Positions 7,687-17,581 of a stretch of 64,000 bases of DNA are shown here, piece by piece. This stretch comes from JAHFTY01 sp964584785 (GTDB taxonomy: Bacteria > Acidobacteriota > Terriglobia > 20CM-2-55-15), in NCBI GenBank assembly GCA_964584785.1, contig CAZPBY010000007.1:87350-151349 (forward strand), in the 5' to 3' direction. Every line of letters begins with the position of its first letter. Position 1 is the first letter of the stretch. Under the pieces are notes generated by a model that was not told the origin of the DNA, ran no database searches, and worked only from the letters and a program-made list of their open reading frames with translations. Position numbers and translations under genes: made by a program.

Positions 7687-7822
7687 GCTTCCCCCAAAAG
7701 AACCATAGCATGCGGTCTAAGGAGCGGCAACACTGGGAATCGGATTACCGAAGAGTTATGACCGCTTTGCGCATCGTGGCTTAAAAGCAGTCTTCCTCTG
7801 CAGAGTTACCGCTGAATCTCCA

Positions 7823-9019
7823 TCAACGATCCGGCGGCCCACTCCAATACGACAGAGGCCCGGTCAGCGGGAATGAAGCGGCGATTCCGAGAAGGGCAAA
7901 AAACAAGGTAGCATTCGCCGGTATTTGAAGGTTGAAGTCGGCGAGGCTGTGAATCATCAGCGCAACGAGGCTTCCCACGCATCCCAGCAAAACGCCGCGC
8001 TCCAGATTCTCCTCGGTGCGGAAAAAGAGAACGGTCGCGCGCCCGAGAACAGCAACAATGATGAGCCAGAAAATCGCCGCGGGGATCACGCCCCATTCCG
8101 CGGCGGTCTCCAGAAAATCGTTATGCGCGTGATCATAGAGGACGGTTGCATCCTGCGTCTGATACTGCCGAAAAATGTCCTGATATTTGCCGGAACCCAC
8201 GCCCCACGGGTTGGCGGCAATCATCCTGAACGTATCGCGATAGAGTGTTGACCGAAGCACGTTGGCGGATTCCTGTCCGGTCTCGGCCAATTGGCCATAT
8301 CGGTCTACAACAACGTCGACTCCGATCCACAGCACTCCCGCCGCGATCATCACCAGTAATCCAAGCCCGATGACTCTTTCGAAATTGCGTTCGCCGTCGC
8401 GAAACTTGACGAGTATGGCCAGAATCAACAGCGCTATGAAAAAGGAACCCATGCCCATCCGTGATAACGAGAATACGATGGCCAGGCCCATGAAAGCCGA
8501 TGCCAGCAGATAAATGTAGGCAAGCTCTCTCTCGTCTTGCCGCAATCGGGTGTACGCGAGTCCCAGTGGAATGAATACCAGTAATTCCAAGGCGCCGGCG
8601 AAGTGGTTGTGGTTGATGAATGTTCCGCTAACGCGGTTGAAGATATTCTCGTAACCGAAGATCCAGCCCGGCCGCACAAAGTATTGAAACAGACCCAGCA
8701 ATGCTTCGAGTAGACCAACGAGGATCAGTACGTGAAAAAAGCGCAGAACGCCGCGGGGTGAGTTTCGAACCGCATACCATGTCCACGCGCCGGCCAGGAG
8801 GCCGGTTGCGAATTGAAAGCCGGTAAGTAAGGACAGTATGAGAATGGACGCGACCGTCACCAGCAGCCGGAAATCCAATGTGCCACGCGCAATTTGCAGC
8901 ACGAACACAACAGCGAAGCCTGCGACCGACAGGAAAAAGGCTCCCATCCAGATCTCCCGCAGGACTCCGCCGAAAGTAAGTAACTCCAGCCCCAGGATGA
9001 CCGTCAGTGCCGCGAACAT
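7823..9019 (-). CDS. O-antigen ligase / Wzy-type polymerase family membrane protein
   Basis: A 398-residue integral membrane protein with about ten hydrophobic segments. The large periplasmic loop with NHNHFAGALE and the later YDHAHNDFLETAAEWG stretch is the hallmark of the O-antigen ligase/Wzy domain. The family joins or polymerises lipid-linked glycans at the periplasmic face of the inner membrane. Its ATG follows directly after the TGA of the SLBB export gene, so the two form an operon; together with the divergent Wzc-like gene they make an exopolysaccharide module. Ligase and polymerase cannot be told apart by eye. Confidence 0.88.
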   Translation of the reverse strand: MFAALTVILGLELLTFGGVLREIWMGAFFLSVAGFAVVFVLQIARGTLDFRLLVTVASILILSLLTGFQFATGLLAGAWTWYAVRNSPRGVLRFFHVLILVGLLEALLGLFQYFVRPGWIFGYENIFNRVSGTFINHNHFAGALELLVFIPLGLAYTRLRQDERELAYIYLLASAFMGLAIVFSLSRMGMGSFFIALLILAILVKFRDGERNFERVIGLGLLVMIAAGVLWIGVDVVVDRYGQLAETGQESANVLRSTLYRDTFRMIAANPWGVGSGKYQDIFRQYQTQDATVLYDHAHNDFLETAAEWGVIPAAIFWLIIVAVLGRATVLFFRTEENLERGVLLGCVGSLVALMIHSLADFNLQIPANATLFFALLGIAASFPLTGPLSYWSGPPDR

Positions 9020-9955
9020 TCAGCGTCCCATCCAAACCAATCTGGAACTGGCGACGCCGATGGCGACGTCCAGTGTTCGCGATGCGGCGTTCTTCGCCCT
9101 GCTCGAAGGAATCCAAAGGATGTCGTTCGGCATCATAGGCTGGTCCTCCGTTGAGGCATCCATAATTTTCACCAGGTTCAGCGGTATCTCTTCTTTCCTT
9201 CCGTCGGAGTGGTAACGAATGATCTTCGATTCCTTCTTATTGGGCGTCTTGGTGAATCCGCCGCCGACGGCGATGGCTTGCCGGACTGTCAGACCCTTGC
9301 CGAACTTCAGAGGATATTCTCCGGGTTTCGCCACTTCGCCGACGATGAAAACCGACATCGCGGGCAGGACGTTCACAACGTCTCCGCCATATACCGGAAT
9401 GTTCAATTCGGTCTTGCCGTTCTGGAAGAGATCCTCGACGACGATGGTTGTGACCTGATTGCCGCGAATGACCTGAAGCGTGCTACCGGCGTCCAGCAGT
9501 CCGCCGGCGCCCGCGATGACGTCCATCAGCGGCTTTGAATTCTTCATCGGCTGCACACCCGGCAGTCTCACCGCGCCCATCACCGAAACGGATGACGTCA
9601 TGTACTCCTTGATGCCGACGGTGACGTGCGGGTCCTTTATATATTTCTGACGGAGGGCTTCTTCAATCTGTCTGGCGACATCGTTGGTATCCAGACCCGC
9701 GGCTTTCATGGTCCCAATTAAAGGTAGCGAAAGAAAACCCGACGCGCTCACGCGAAAGCTTCCGCTCAGCTCGGGTACTTCGAAAACGGCCACGTCCACA
9801 ATGTCGTCCGGCACCAGCTTATGGTCTTCAGTCGCAACGTCTGCCGATGTTGGAATCGGCGCTTGTTGCGAACTAGTCACCATGCTAGTTTTCGAAAGAT
9901 CTTGGTTAGACACAGCCTGAACACTGAACAGAATCGCAAGAATCAGAAATGACAT
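9020..9955 (-). CDS. polysaccharide export protein, Wza/SLBB family
   Basis: A 311-residue exported protein: N-terminal hydrophobic signal (about 1-15), a polysaccharide-export domain starting KLVPDDIVDVAVFEVPELSG (about 47-66), then SLBB-type repeats (GAVRLPGVQPM and GEVAKPGEYPLKFGKG). The family forms the outer-membrane or periplasmic conduit for capsule and exopolysaccharide and works with a Wzc-type co-polymerase, which is encoded divergently 81 bp away. I do not see a clear lipobox, so anchoring differs from Escherichia coli Wza. The divergent intergenic stretch contains GTGACA and TGTCAC arms around 9990-10016, a possible operator. Confidence 0.88.
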   Translation of the reverse strand: MSFLILAILFSVQAVSNQDLSKTSMVTSSQQAPIPTSADVATEDHKLVPDDIVDVAVFEVPELSGSFRVSASGFLSLPLIGTMKAAGLDTNDVARQIEEALRQKYIKDPHVTVGIKEYMTSSVSVMGAVRLPGVQPMKNSKPLMDVIAGAGGLLDAGSTLQVIRGNQVTTIVVEDLFQNGKTELNIPVYGGDVVNVLPAMSVFIVGEVAKPGEYPLKFGKGLTVRQAIAVGGGFTKTPNKKESKIIRYHSDGRKEEIPLNLVKIMDASTEDQPMMPNDILWIPSSRAKNAASRTLDVAIGVASSRLVWMGR

Positions 9956-10036
9956 CCGACAAAAACCTCCAGGGGAGATATTTCACTACGGTGACAGATT
10001 TGAACGCAACTTGTCACTGACGTACATTTCTACTAT

Positions 10037-12460
10037 ATGGAACATGACATCAATTTTTCCGAGGAAAAACCTGTACCGGTAGGAAAAGAGCGATATCCCG
10101 AGCCGACGTACGCGGCTCCGATCGCCGCGATACCCAGTCGTGAAGAAGAAGAGAGCGACATCACACATCTCCGCGAGTACTGGAAAATCATCATCACTCG
10201 CCGCTTCTCGATTATCGCGATTGCCGCCACAGTTGTGCTTTTCGTCCTGATCTCCACCTTCAAGGAGACACCCGTCTACAGAGCGACTGCCGTCGTTCAG
10301 ATCGACAGAGAGAATGCCAAGGTTCTTTCCTTCGACAATATTTATGAGCTCGAGACTGGAGATGACGATTCGCTCCAGACCCAGTTCAAGATTTTGGCGT
10401 CGCGAAAGTTGGCCAAACAAGTCGTTCAGAACCTGCATCTCGATCGCCGCACCGAAAGTGCTCCTGCAAAGCCGAGCCTCTACGCGCAGGCGAAATCGCG
10501 TGTCACCGGCGTGGTTTCCACACTAGTGCATAGTGTGCTGTCGACGAGGAAAAACGATGCCACCGCGACGAAAGAGGCGGAGAACGACGAATTAAAGCCT
10601 TTCGTGGATAGCTATCTTGGTAATCTCCGGGTGACACCGGTAACACGGACTCGCCTCGCAAATGTTTCTTTCGAGTCTGCCAACCCGCAGCTGGCCGCGC
10701 AGGTCGTCAACATGCATGCCGATCAGTTCATTCTGCTGAACCTCCAGTCGCGCTATGACGCGACACAGGTGGCATCCGAATTCCTGGATACCGAACTTCA
10801 GGGCATGAAGGCGAAATTGGAACAGGCCGAAGAAAGCCTGAGAGCCTACAGCGAAGCCCATCAGCTCATCTTCCTTGAAGAAGGCAAAGGCGAAGGCAAT
10901 TCCAAGAACACCGAGATGGAAAAGCTCGGCGAACTGCAGACGAGCTATACCAAGGCGCAAACAGACCGGATCGAAAAAGAGTCCTACGCCCGGCAAATGC
11001 GAGCTCAAGGTGGCGCAGCCGATCCAAGCAAGACTCCGCTGAACGGGCAATTCGCCGGAAAGCTCATCGATCTACGCCGCGAGGATTCCAATCTTGCGGT
11101 GTCTTTCGGGCCGGATTGGCCGGCGCGCCAGCGGCTGCATGGGCAGATCGCTGCCATCGAGAGCGCCGTGCAGGATGAAAAGGCTCAGACCATTAGCAGA
11201 GCCGAAGCCGAGTACGCCGGCGCGCTGGATCGCGAACGCATGCTGGCTGAAACGCTCGAAAAGCAGAAAAACATCGTCAACGGGATTAATAAGGAAGCGA
11301 TTCAGTACAACATCCTCAAACACGAAGCGGATTCCAATCGTCAGCTTTATGACGTCCTGTTGACTCGACGCAAGGAAGCCGGCATTTCGTCCGGATTGAA
11401 ACCATCCAATATTCACATCGTCGACCGCGCCGAAATACCGGGCACACCTGTTCGGCCGGACAAGATGCAGAACGTGATGTGGGCGGTCATCATCGGCCTT
11501 AGTCTCGGGTTAGGTTACGCGTTCTTCCAGGAGTACATGGACAACTCGATCAAGACTCCCGAGGACGTCACGAAGTACCTGCGCCTCCCGACACTCGCGA
11601 TCATCCCCAAGCTGCAGAGCATCGGCAGAAAGGGCAAGTACGGCTACTACATGCAATACGCGTATGCGTCCAAGAGAAAGAAGCCGCAGCCGCAGGCGGG
11701 CGTTGTCGAGGAGCAGAAGAAACCGCACGCTCTCGAACTCGTTACACAAAACGAGCCTTCAACCGTGCTTTCGGAGTCCTACCGGTCGCTGCGAGCATCC
11801 TTGATTCTTTCGTCACCGGATCGTCCGCCACGAACAATTCTTGTCGGCAGTGCCGTGCCTAGCGAAGGTAAGACGGCAACCTCCTGTAACCTGGCGGTCA
11901 CACTGACTCAGATCGGTTCGAGGGTTCTGATCATCGACGCGGACATGCGCAAACCGCGTCTCGGTTCGATCTTCAACCTGAAGCATCAACCTGGACTGTC
12001 GAGCTTCCTGACCGGCAGTGAGCCGCTGAAGTCCGTTATCCATCCGACTTCGATACCGAATCTTTACGTCATGCCCTGCGGTGCGATTCCGCCGAATCCG
12101 AGCGAGTTGCTGATGTCGAGCCGCTTCAGACAGATGATGAAAACTTTGCGGAGTTACTTCGACTACGTCGTGATCGATTCTCCGCCACTGAACAACGTGT
12201 CCGACGGCCGAATCATTGCGACGTCCGTCGACGGAGTTGTCTTCGTCACCAAGGCCTCCACCACCGCGCGAACGCTTGCGATGCGTGCCATCGAACATCT
12301 GGACGACAGCAAGGGCCGCGTGCTGGGCGTGGTTTTGAACGATTACGATCTGCACCGGATGTCCAGCTACTACTATCTGTACTATTCGGGCAGGTACCAC
12401 TCCTACTACTCGTACTATTCGAACGATAGTACGAAGCAGATCGCGAACGTAACGGAGTGA
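10037..12460 (+). CDS. Wzc-like polysaccharide co-polymerase with tyrosine autokinase domain
   Basis: An 807-residue protein. Order of parts: cytoplasmic N-terminus, membrane segment (about residues 58-75), Wzz domain with long periplasmic coiled coil (about 200-420), second membrane segment (near 480), then a BY-kinase domain. The kinase shows Walker A PSEGKT (about 610), Walker A-prime LIIDADMRKP (about 632) and Walker B VVIDSPP (about 713). The C-terminus carries a dense tyrosine cluster (SSYYYLYYSGRYHSYYSYY), the usual autophosphorylation tail. It regulates chain length and export of exopolysaccharide. There is no obvious ribosome-binding site before the ATG at 10037. Followed 15 bp later by a carbamoyltransferase. 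Confidence 0.92.
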   Translation: MEHDINFSEEKPVPVGKERYPEPTYAAPIAAIPSREEEESDITHLREYWKIIITRRFSIIAIAATVVLFVLISTFKETPVYRATAVVQIDRENAKVLSFDNIYELETGDDDSLQTQFKILASRKLAKQVVQNLHLDRRTESAPAKPSLYAQAKSRVTGVVSTLVHSVLSTRKNDATATKEAENDELKPFVDSYLGNLRVTPVTRTRLANVSFESANPQLAAQVVNMHADQFILLNLQSRYDATQVASEFLDTELQGMKAKLEQAEESLRAYSEAHQLIFLEEGKGEGNSKNTEMEKLGELQTSYTKAQTDRIEKESYARQMRAQGGAADPSKTPLNGQFAGKLIDLRREDSNLAVSFGPDWPARQRLHGQIAAIESAVQDEKAQTISRAEAEYAGALDRERMLAETLEKQKNIVNGINKEAIQYNILKHEADSNRQLYDVLLTRRKEAGISSGLKPSNIHIVDRAEIPGTPVRPDKMQNVMWAVIIGLSLGLGYAFFQEYMDNSIKTPEDVTKYLRLPTLAIIPKLQSIGRKGKYGYYMQYAYASKRKKPQPQAGVVEEQKKPHALELVTQNEPSTVLSESYRSLRASLILSSPDRPPRTILVGSAVPSEGKTATSCNLAVTLTQIGSRVLIIDADMRKPRLGSIFNLKHQPGLSSFLTGSEPLKSVIHPTSIPNLYVMPCGAIPPNPSELLMSSRFRQMMKTLRSYFDYVVIDSPPLNNVSDGRIIATSVDGVVFVTKASTTARTLAMRAIEHLDDSKGRVLGVVLNDYDLHRMSSYYYLYYSGRYHSYYSYYSNDSTKQIANVTE

Positions 12461-12475
12461 GGCTCAACCGTTAAA

Positions 12476-14251
12476 ATGGTCATACTAGGCATTAACGCGT
12501 ATCACGGTGATGTGTCGGCCGCATTGCTCAAAGACGGAGAGCTGATTTCCGCGGTTGAAGAAGAGCGTTTCAATCGAATCAAACATTGCACGGGTTTTCC
12601 GACGCGAGCGATTCAGTCGTGTCTGGAATCCGCCGGGATAACGGCCGCGGATATCGATCACGTGGCCGTTTCCCGGAATCCGCGTGCGAACCTTCTGAAG
12701 AAGGCCGCCTTCACCCTTCGAAATCGTCCCGATCTGGGAATGGTGCGGGACCGGGTTCGGAATTCGTCTCGTGTCCAGGATCTGGCAACGACCGTTGCTC
12801 AGGAACTTGGCCTGGACGCCGACAAAGCCCGGAGCCGCATGCATTGGATCGAACATCACCCGGCGCATCTGGCGAGCACGTTCTTTGTTTCTCCATTTGA
12901 AGAAGCCGCGGTCTGCGCGATCGATGGATTCGGAGACTTCGTCAGCACCTCGTGGGCGATGGGGCAGGGCAACAAGCTTCAGATGCTTCATCGCACCTAC
13001 TTCCCGCATTCTCTGGGTCTCGTTTACCTGGCGATTACGCAGTTCCTGGGATTCACGAAATTTGGAGACGAGTACAAAGTCATGGGCCTTGCCCCATACG
13101 GCAAGCCCGAACACGTGAAGGAAATACGGCAGCTGATCCGGCTTCTGCCCGAAGGCCGGTTCGAAATCGATCTCGATTATTTTCGACACTGGTCCGAAGG
13201 CGCCGACATGACGTGGGATGGAGGCGAGCCCAAAATGGGGCCGGTCTACACGCCGAAGCTCGAGCAACTTCTCGGACCGGTGCGTCCGTACGATGAACCG
13301 GTGACCGCCCGGCACGAGAGCATCGCCGCATCGTTGCAGGTGGTCTTCGAAGAGGCCGCAACACACGTTCTTAAAGGACTTCAGAAACGAACAGGCGCAA
13401 AGAAACTCTGCCTGGCCGGCGGATGTGCGATGAACAGTGTCTTCAACGGCAAGATCCGGGAGCGCACCGATTTCCAGCAGATTTACGTCCAGCCTGCTTC
13501 CGCAGATAACGGAACGGCGCTCGGCGCCGCCTTCTACGTGTGGAATCAGGTGCTGGGCCAGCCTCGACGTTTTGTGATGGAGCATTCGTACTGGGGACCC
13601 GAGTTCCGAAACGGCGCCATCGAAAGCGTCCTGCAAAAGAACACCAACGATTTGCGGACATCCGGAGCAAAATCGCAGCAGATTACCGATGTCGATCAAC
13701 TGTGCAGTTGGACGGCGAAAAGAATTTCGGAAGGTAAGGTTGTCGGATGGTTTCAAGGCCGGATGGAGTGGGGTGCCCGCGCACTCGGAAACAGAAGCAT
13801 CCTGGCCGATCCGCGCCGCAAGGACATGCGCGAGATCATCAATACCAAGATCAAATTCCGCGAACGCTTCCGGCCTTTTGCTCCATCGATACTGGAGAGT
13901 GCGTTAAACGATTATTTTGTCGGCGCTGTTGCCGATCCGTTCATGATTCAGGTCTACCCGGTCCGGCCCGACAAACGCGAGGTGATCCCCGCGGTGACTC
14001 ACGTGGATGGTTCCGGTCGTCTTCAAACGATCAACGAGCGGACCAATCCTCTTTATTGCAAACTGATTCAGTCGTTCGCCGGCATCACCGGAGTTCCGGT
14101 GCTGCTCAATACATCCTTTAATGAAAATGAACCGATTGTGCAGCAACCCTCGGAGGCGCTCGACTGTTTCCTCAGGACACAGATGGACGTCTTAGTGTTG
14201 GGGGATTACGCCATCGAGAAGGTTGGCGCTTCGGCGACGGGAAAACGATAA
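12476..14251 (+). CDS. carbamoyltransferase (NodU/CmcH/TobZ family)
   Basis: A 591-residue two-domain enzyme. The N-terminal Kae1/actin-like ATPase domain begins ILGINAYHGDVSAALL and includes IEHHPAHLAST and the LCLAGGCAMN loop; the C-terminal YrdC-unrelated CmcH domain has GWFQGRMEWGARALGNRSI and VLLNTSFNENEPI. These enzymes transfer carbamoyl from carbamoyl phosphate, through carbamoyl-AMP, to a hydroxyl of a sugar or antibiotic. In an exopolysaccharide operon, O-carbamoylation of a sugar is the natural reading. A second, divergent family member is encoded at 42381-44252. Confidence 0.92.
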   Translation: MVILGINAYHGDVSAALLKDGELISAVEEERFNRIKHCTGFPTRAIQSCLESAGITAADIDHVAVSRNPRANLLKKAAFTLRNRPDLGMVRDRVRNSSRVQDLATTVAQELGLDADKARSRMHWIEHHPAHLASTFFVSPFEEAAVCAIDGFGDFVSTSWAMGQGNKLQMLHRTYFPHSLGLVYLAITQFLGFTKFGDEYKVMGLAPYGKPEHVKEIRQLIRLLPEGRFEIDLDYFRHWSEGADMTWDGGEPKMGPVYTPKLEQLLGPVRPYDEPVTARHESIAASLQVVFEEAATHVLKGLQKRTGAKKLCLAGGCAMNSVFNGKIRERTDFQQIYVQPASADNGTALGAAFYVWNQVLGQPRRFVMEHSYWGPEFRNGAIESVLQKNTNDLRTSGAKSQQITDVDQLCSWTAKRISEGKVVGWFQGRMEWGARALGNRSILADPRRKDMREIINTKIKFRERFRPFAPSILESALNDYFVGAVADPFMIQVYPVRPDKREVIPAVTHVDGSGRLQTINERTNPLYCKLIQSFAGITGVPVLLNTSFNENEPIVQQPSEALDCFLRTQMDVLVLGDYAIEKVGASATGKR

Positions 14252-14281
14252 CGACGGCTTCATCGATCGATCCAAATAGTG

Positions 14282-15529
14282 ATGCGACAGTTGCACGTTG
14301 CGTTCTTTAATCGCTCGTTTTATCCGGACACTGCCGCGACGGGTCAATTGCTGACCGAACTTTGCGAAGGCCTGGTTCGGGACTACGGCTGCAAGGTGTC
14401 GGTTGTTGCGGGTGTTCCGCTGATCCCTTCGGATGTGTCGTCGAATGGGGCCAGGGGGTGGGGAATCGTGCACCCGGAAGAGTATCGGGGCATTCGCATT
14501 CTTCGGAGCAGCGGGACGCGTTTTTCGAAACGAAGGTTTATCGGCCGAGCGGCGAACTACGTTACGTACTTTCTCGCGGCGTGCTGGGCAGGGATTCGTT
14601 TGGAACGGCCGGACATCATCGTTGCCGCAACCGATCCTCCGATTATCGGGCTAGCCGCATATCTTGCTTCCAGGCGTTTCGGTGTGGATTTCGTGATGTC
14701 TTACCAGGACATCTTTCCGGAAGTCGCCACGCTGCTGGAAGACTTTCACAGCGACACCGTGAATGGAGTGCTGCAGCGGGTGAATCGATTCCTTGCGCGC
14801 AACGCCGTTCGCAATGTCGCATTGGGCGACACGATGAGGCGCCGACTCGTTGAAGGCAAGGGTGCGGATCCGGCCCGAACTGTCGTTATTCCCAGTTGGG
14901 CGGATTGCTCGGAAATCATGCCGTTCGCGCGCAAAAATGCGTTTTCCCATCGCCATGGTCTCGACGATAAATTCGTCGTGATGCATTCGGGAAACATCGG
15001 ACTGTCGCAGGGCCTCGAAAGGATTATCGAAGTCGCCGAACTGCTTCGGGATTATCCGGAGATCCAATTTGTTTTTGTAGGTGAGGGTGTCAAGAAGCCG
15101 ATCCTCCAGGCGCACGCGAAAGCGAGCAAACTCTCGAACGTCACTTTTCTGCCGTTCCAGCCAAAGGATCAACTCAAGGAATCCTTCGGCGCCGCAGACA
15201 TGTTTATCGTTTCGCTGAAGGTGGGACTTGCGGGCTACATCACACCCAGTAAGTTGTACGGCATTCTGGCCGCCGGCCGTCCGTATGTGGCGGCGGTCGA
15301 GGATGAATCTGAAATCACGGCGGTGACGCGCAAGTATGAATGCGGTCTTCTAGCCGAACCCGGCAATGCCCGTCAGATTGCGGATGGAATCCTGAGGTTC
15401 TATCGCGACCGGGCGATGCTCCAACGTTACGGAGAAAATGCAAGAAATGCAGCTTTCGAGTTCGACCGTCCCGTCCAAATACGAGCCTACTTCAACCTCC
15501 TCTCCGAGCTGGCCGGCGCGGCAAACTGA
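14282..15529 (+). CDS. glycosyltransferase family 4, WbuB-like
   Basis: A 415-residue GT-B glycosyltransferase. The N-terminal acceptor domain has FNRSFYPDTAATGQLL and PDIIVAATDPP; the C-terminal donor domain has HSGNIGLSQGLE, FVFVGEGVKK and TPSKLYGILAAGRP, which resemble WbuB/colanic-acid-type L-fucosamine or N-acetylhexosamine transferases. ATG 14282 is preferred to the GTG directly before it. It builds the exopolysaccharide repeat unit in the cytoplasm. The reading frame of the next gene may start inside this one. Confidence 0.88.
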   Translation: MRQLHVAFFNRSFYPDTAATGQLLTELCEGLVRDYGCKVSVVAGVPLIPSDVSSNGARGWGIVHPEEYRGIRILRSSGTRFSKRRFIGRAANYVTYFLAACWAGIRLERPDIIVAATDPPIIGLAAYLASRRFGVDFVMSYQDIFPEVATLLEDFHSDTVNGVLQRVNRFLARNAVRNVALGDTMRRRLVEGKGADPARTVVIPSWADCSEIMPFARKNAFSHRHGLDDKFVVMHSGNIGLSQGLERIIEVAELLRDYPEIQFVFVGEGVKKPILQAHAKASKLSNVTFLPFQPKDQLKESFGAADMFIVSLKVGLAGYITPSKLYGILAAGRPYVAAVEDESEITAVTRKYECGLLAEPGNARQIADGILRFYRDRAMLQRYGENARNAAFEFDRPVQIRAYFNLLSELAGAAN

Positions 15530-16151
15530 AATCCGCGAGCCGCTGTTGAAGCGGCCGTTCGACATGTTGCTGTCGGGCATCGGCCTTCTTGCGTCGTCGC
15601 CGATCTGGCTCATGATTGCTGCAGCCATCAAACTGGACGATGGCGGTCCGGTCTTCTATTCACAGGAACGAGTTGGGATTGGCGGCAAGCCATTCAAGAG
15701 CTGGAAATTTCGCTCGATGAGAGTGAATGCGGATAAAGACAACGTTCCGCAACAGGCGAGCGAGAAGGATCCTCGCGTTACACGCCTCGGCCATATTCTC
15801 CGGCCGACCGCCCTCGACGAACTTCCGCAGCTCTGGAACATTTTCAAGGGCGACATGAGTTTTGTCGGTCCCCGCGCCTTGTTGGCGAAAGAGATCGAGG
15901 TCAACGGCAAAGGCGAGGTTGTTCCCATCGAATCGATCCGCGGCTATCACGTTCGCCATTCCGTTCGTCCGGGTCTCACAGGTATCGCGCAGGTTTATGC
16001 GCCAAGAGACATTCCACGGCGCCACAAATTCATGCTGGACGCGCTCTACATCCGGAAACTTGCTTTCAGCCTCGACCTGAAATTAATCGCCGTTTCATTC
16101 TGGATCAGCTTTACGGGCAAATGGGAAAGCCGCGCGAAACGAAAATTTTGA
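15438..16151 (+). CDS. undecaprenyl-phosphate sugar phosphotransferase (PglC/WcaJ C-terminal type)
   Basis: A short monotopic phosphoglycosyltransferase. It has the reentrant membrane helix after KRPFDM, the FYSQERVGIGGKPF motif, the KFRSM box, the catalytic DE pair in ALDELPQL and the SFVGPRAL motif. It transfers a sugar-1-phosphate to undecaprenyl phosphate and starts repeat-unit synthesis. The open frame begins at ATG 15438 and overlaps the upstream gene by 92 bp. A TTG near 15546 (LKRPFDM) would give the usual family start without overlap, so the true start is uncertain. Confidence 0.85.
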   Translation: MQEMQLSSSTVPSKYEPTSTSSPSWPARQTEIREPLLKRPFDMLLSGIGLLASSPIWLMIAAAIKLDDGGPVFYSQERVGIGGKPFKSWKFRSMRVNADKDNVPQQASEKDPRVTRLGHILRPTALDELPQLWNIFKGDMSFVGPRALLAKEIEVNGKGEVVPIESIRGYHVRHSVRPGLTGIAQVYAPRDIPRRHKFMLDALYIRKLAFSLDLKLIAVSFWISFTGKWESRAKRKF

Positions 16152-16165
16152 GCTGCGGCGAACAA

Positions 16166-16311
16166 AATTTAGAAATTGAATTCCAAACGGAGGCCTGAAG
16201 TTTCGAATTGGGACAACACAGATCCAATTTGTATTTGGGGATTTCGAGTCAAAAATTTCGGAGGACTGTCCACTCCCTAAATTCCCAGCCTCCCTTTCCA
16301 ATTTCTAAATT
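16166..16311. repeat. AT-rich 146-bp segment with 13-bp perfect terminal inverted repeats
   Basis: The stretch opens with AATTTAGAAATTG (16166-16178) and closes with the exact reverse complement (16299-16311). It lies in the 226-bp gap between the sugar phosphotransferase and the flavoprotein gene, is visibly more AT-rich than its neighbours and has no convincing reading frame. It could be a MITE-like remnant, or simply a large stem-loop acting as terminator. No target-site duplication is evident to me. Confidence 0.45.
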
Positions 16312-16377
16312 CCCCCAGCCCGTGCATGGTAGAATTCCCGCTTTGTACGGGTACCATCCTATTGCCTGAAACAAAGC

Positions 16378-17574
16378 ATGCATGACGTTGTAATTATCGG
16401 AGCCGGCCCTGGCGGACTTCATGCGGCCCGAGAACTGGCGAAGCGGGGCTTTGATGTTGCGGTTCTCGAGGAGCATGCACGAATCGGCGCGCCTGTGCAC
16501 TGTACAGGCGTTCTGGCGTCCGATGCGCTTCAAGAGTTCGGTCTGCCTTCCAACTCTGTCCTCAATGAATTACACACCGCGCGTTTCTACTCGCCCTCGG
16601 GTCAGACTTTTGATTACACCACCGAACACGTGGAGGCTGTGGTTGTCGATCGTCTGGTTTTCGATGAGACGCTGAAGCTGGAGGCCCTGAGTGCGGGCGC
16701 CACGATCATGGGCGACAGCCGGGTTACTGCCATCGAGACCGGTGATCATGCGGTTCGGGTTTCCTTGTCGAATGCCGAGCGTCCACTTCAAGCGAGAGCC
16801 TGCATTCTTGCCTGCGGAGCCAATTACGCCTTGCAGCGGACTCTGGGGCTCGGCACCCCGACGGTTTTCCTGCAGTCTGCGCAAGCGGAAGTGCCCGCCC
16901 AAATCACAACCGACCACGTCGAGATTCATTTTGGATCGGAAATCGCGCCGAAGGGTTTCGCGTGGGTCGTGCCGGTGCCGCGAGGATCCGAAAACTACGT
17001 TCGCATCGGATTGATGTGCGAAGGGTCGAACGCCGCCGCGCTGTTCCACCGATTTGCCGAACGCGTTTCGTCAAGATGGGGAGTGTCGCCGGTTGCGATC
17101 GTCGAGCCTCGGCGAAAAATGCTGCCGCTGGCGCCAATCAGCCGCACTTATGGCAATCGACTCCTGGTCGTTGGTGATGCCGCCGGTCTGGTGAAGCCCA
17201 CGACGGGCGGAGGCATCTATTACAGCGTTCTAACCGCGGGAATCGCTGCTCGGGTGCTGGCGGATCTGCTTCGTTCCGATGAGCTTCATGCGGAGGCCCT
17301 CTCGCAGTACGAACGGGATTGGCGCAAACGCTTCGGTCTGGAATTGAAGGTTCAACTGGCGTTTCGGAATCACGGCCAGCGCCTGACCGACGGCGACATC
17401 GAAAAACTTTTTGAGTTGGTCCGAACCGACGGCATCATGCCGCTGCTTAAAAAGACCGCCGAGTTCAATCACCACCGCGCGCTAATTCTGGCGCTCCTCC
17501 GCCATAAACAATTCCGCAGCATTTTCCTCAGAACTCTGACGGTGCGGGATACTCAAGACATCGCTACGAACTGA
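16378..17574 (+). CDS. geranylgeranyl-reductase-family FAD-dependent oxidoreductase
   Basis: A 398-residue flavoprotein. The dinucleotide-binding GAGPGGLHAARELAKRG opens the protein; HCTGVL follows at about 40 as in the geranylgeranyl reductase family, and the second FAD motif LLVVGDAAGLVKPTTGGG lies near residue 262. The family reduces isoprenoid double bonds or hydroxylates aromatic and polyketide substrates. Adjacent genes do not form an isoprenoid pathway, so the substrate is not predictable. The gene stands alone after the inverted-repeat gap. Confidence 0.85.
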   Translation: MHDVVIIGAGPGGLHAARELAKRGFDVAVLEEHARIGAPVHCTGVLASDALQEFGLPSNSVLNELHTARFYSPSGQTFDYTTEHVEAVVVDRLVFDETLKLEALSAGATIMGDSRVTAIETGDHAVRVSLSNAERPLQARACILACGANYALQRTLGLGTPTVFLQSAQAEVPAQITTDHVEIHFGSEIAPKGFAWVVPVPRGSENYVRIGLMCEGSNAAALFHRFAERVSSRWGVSPVAIVEPRRKMLPLAPISRTYGNRLLVVGDAAGLVKPTTGGGIYYSVLTAGIAARVLADLLRSDELHAEALSQYERDWRKRFGLELKVQLAFRNHGQRLTDGDIEKLFELVRTDGIMPLLKKTAEFNHHRALILALLRHKQFRSIFLRTLTVRDTQDIATN

Positions 17575-17581
17575 CGTCGAA

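Noticed and set aside
12485..13756. 423-residue minus-strand open frame
   Set aside because: Lies antisense to the carbamoyltransferase gene, whose motifs are intact; shadow frame.
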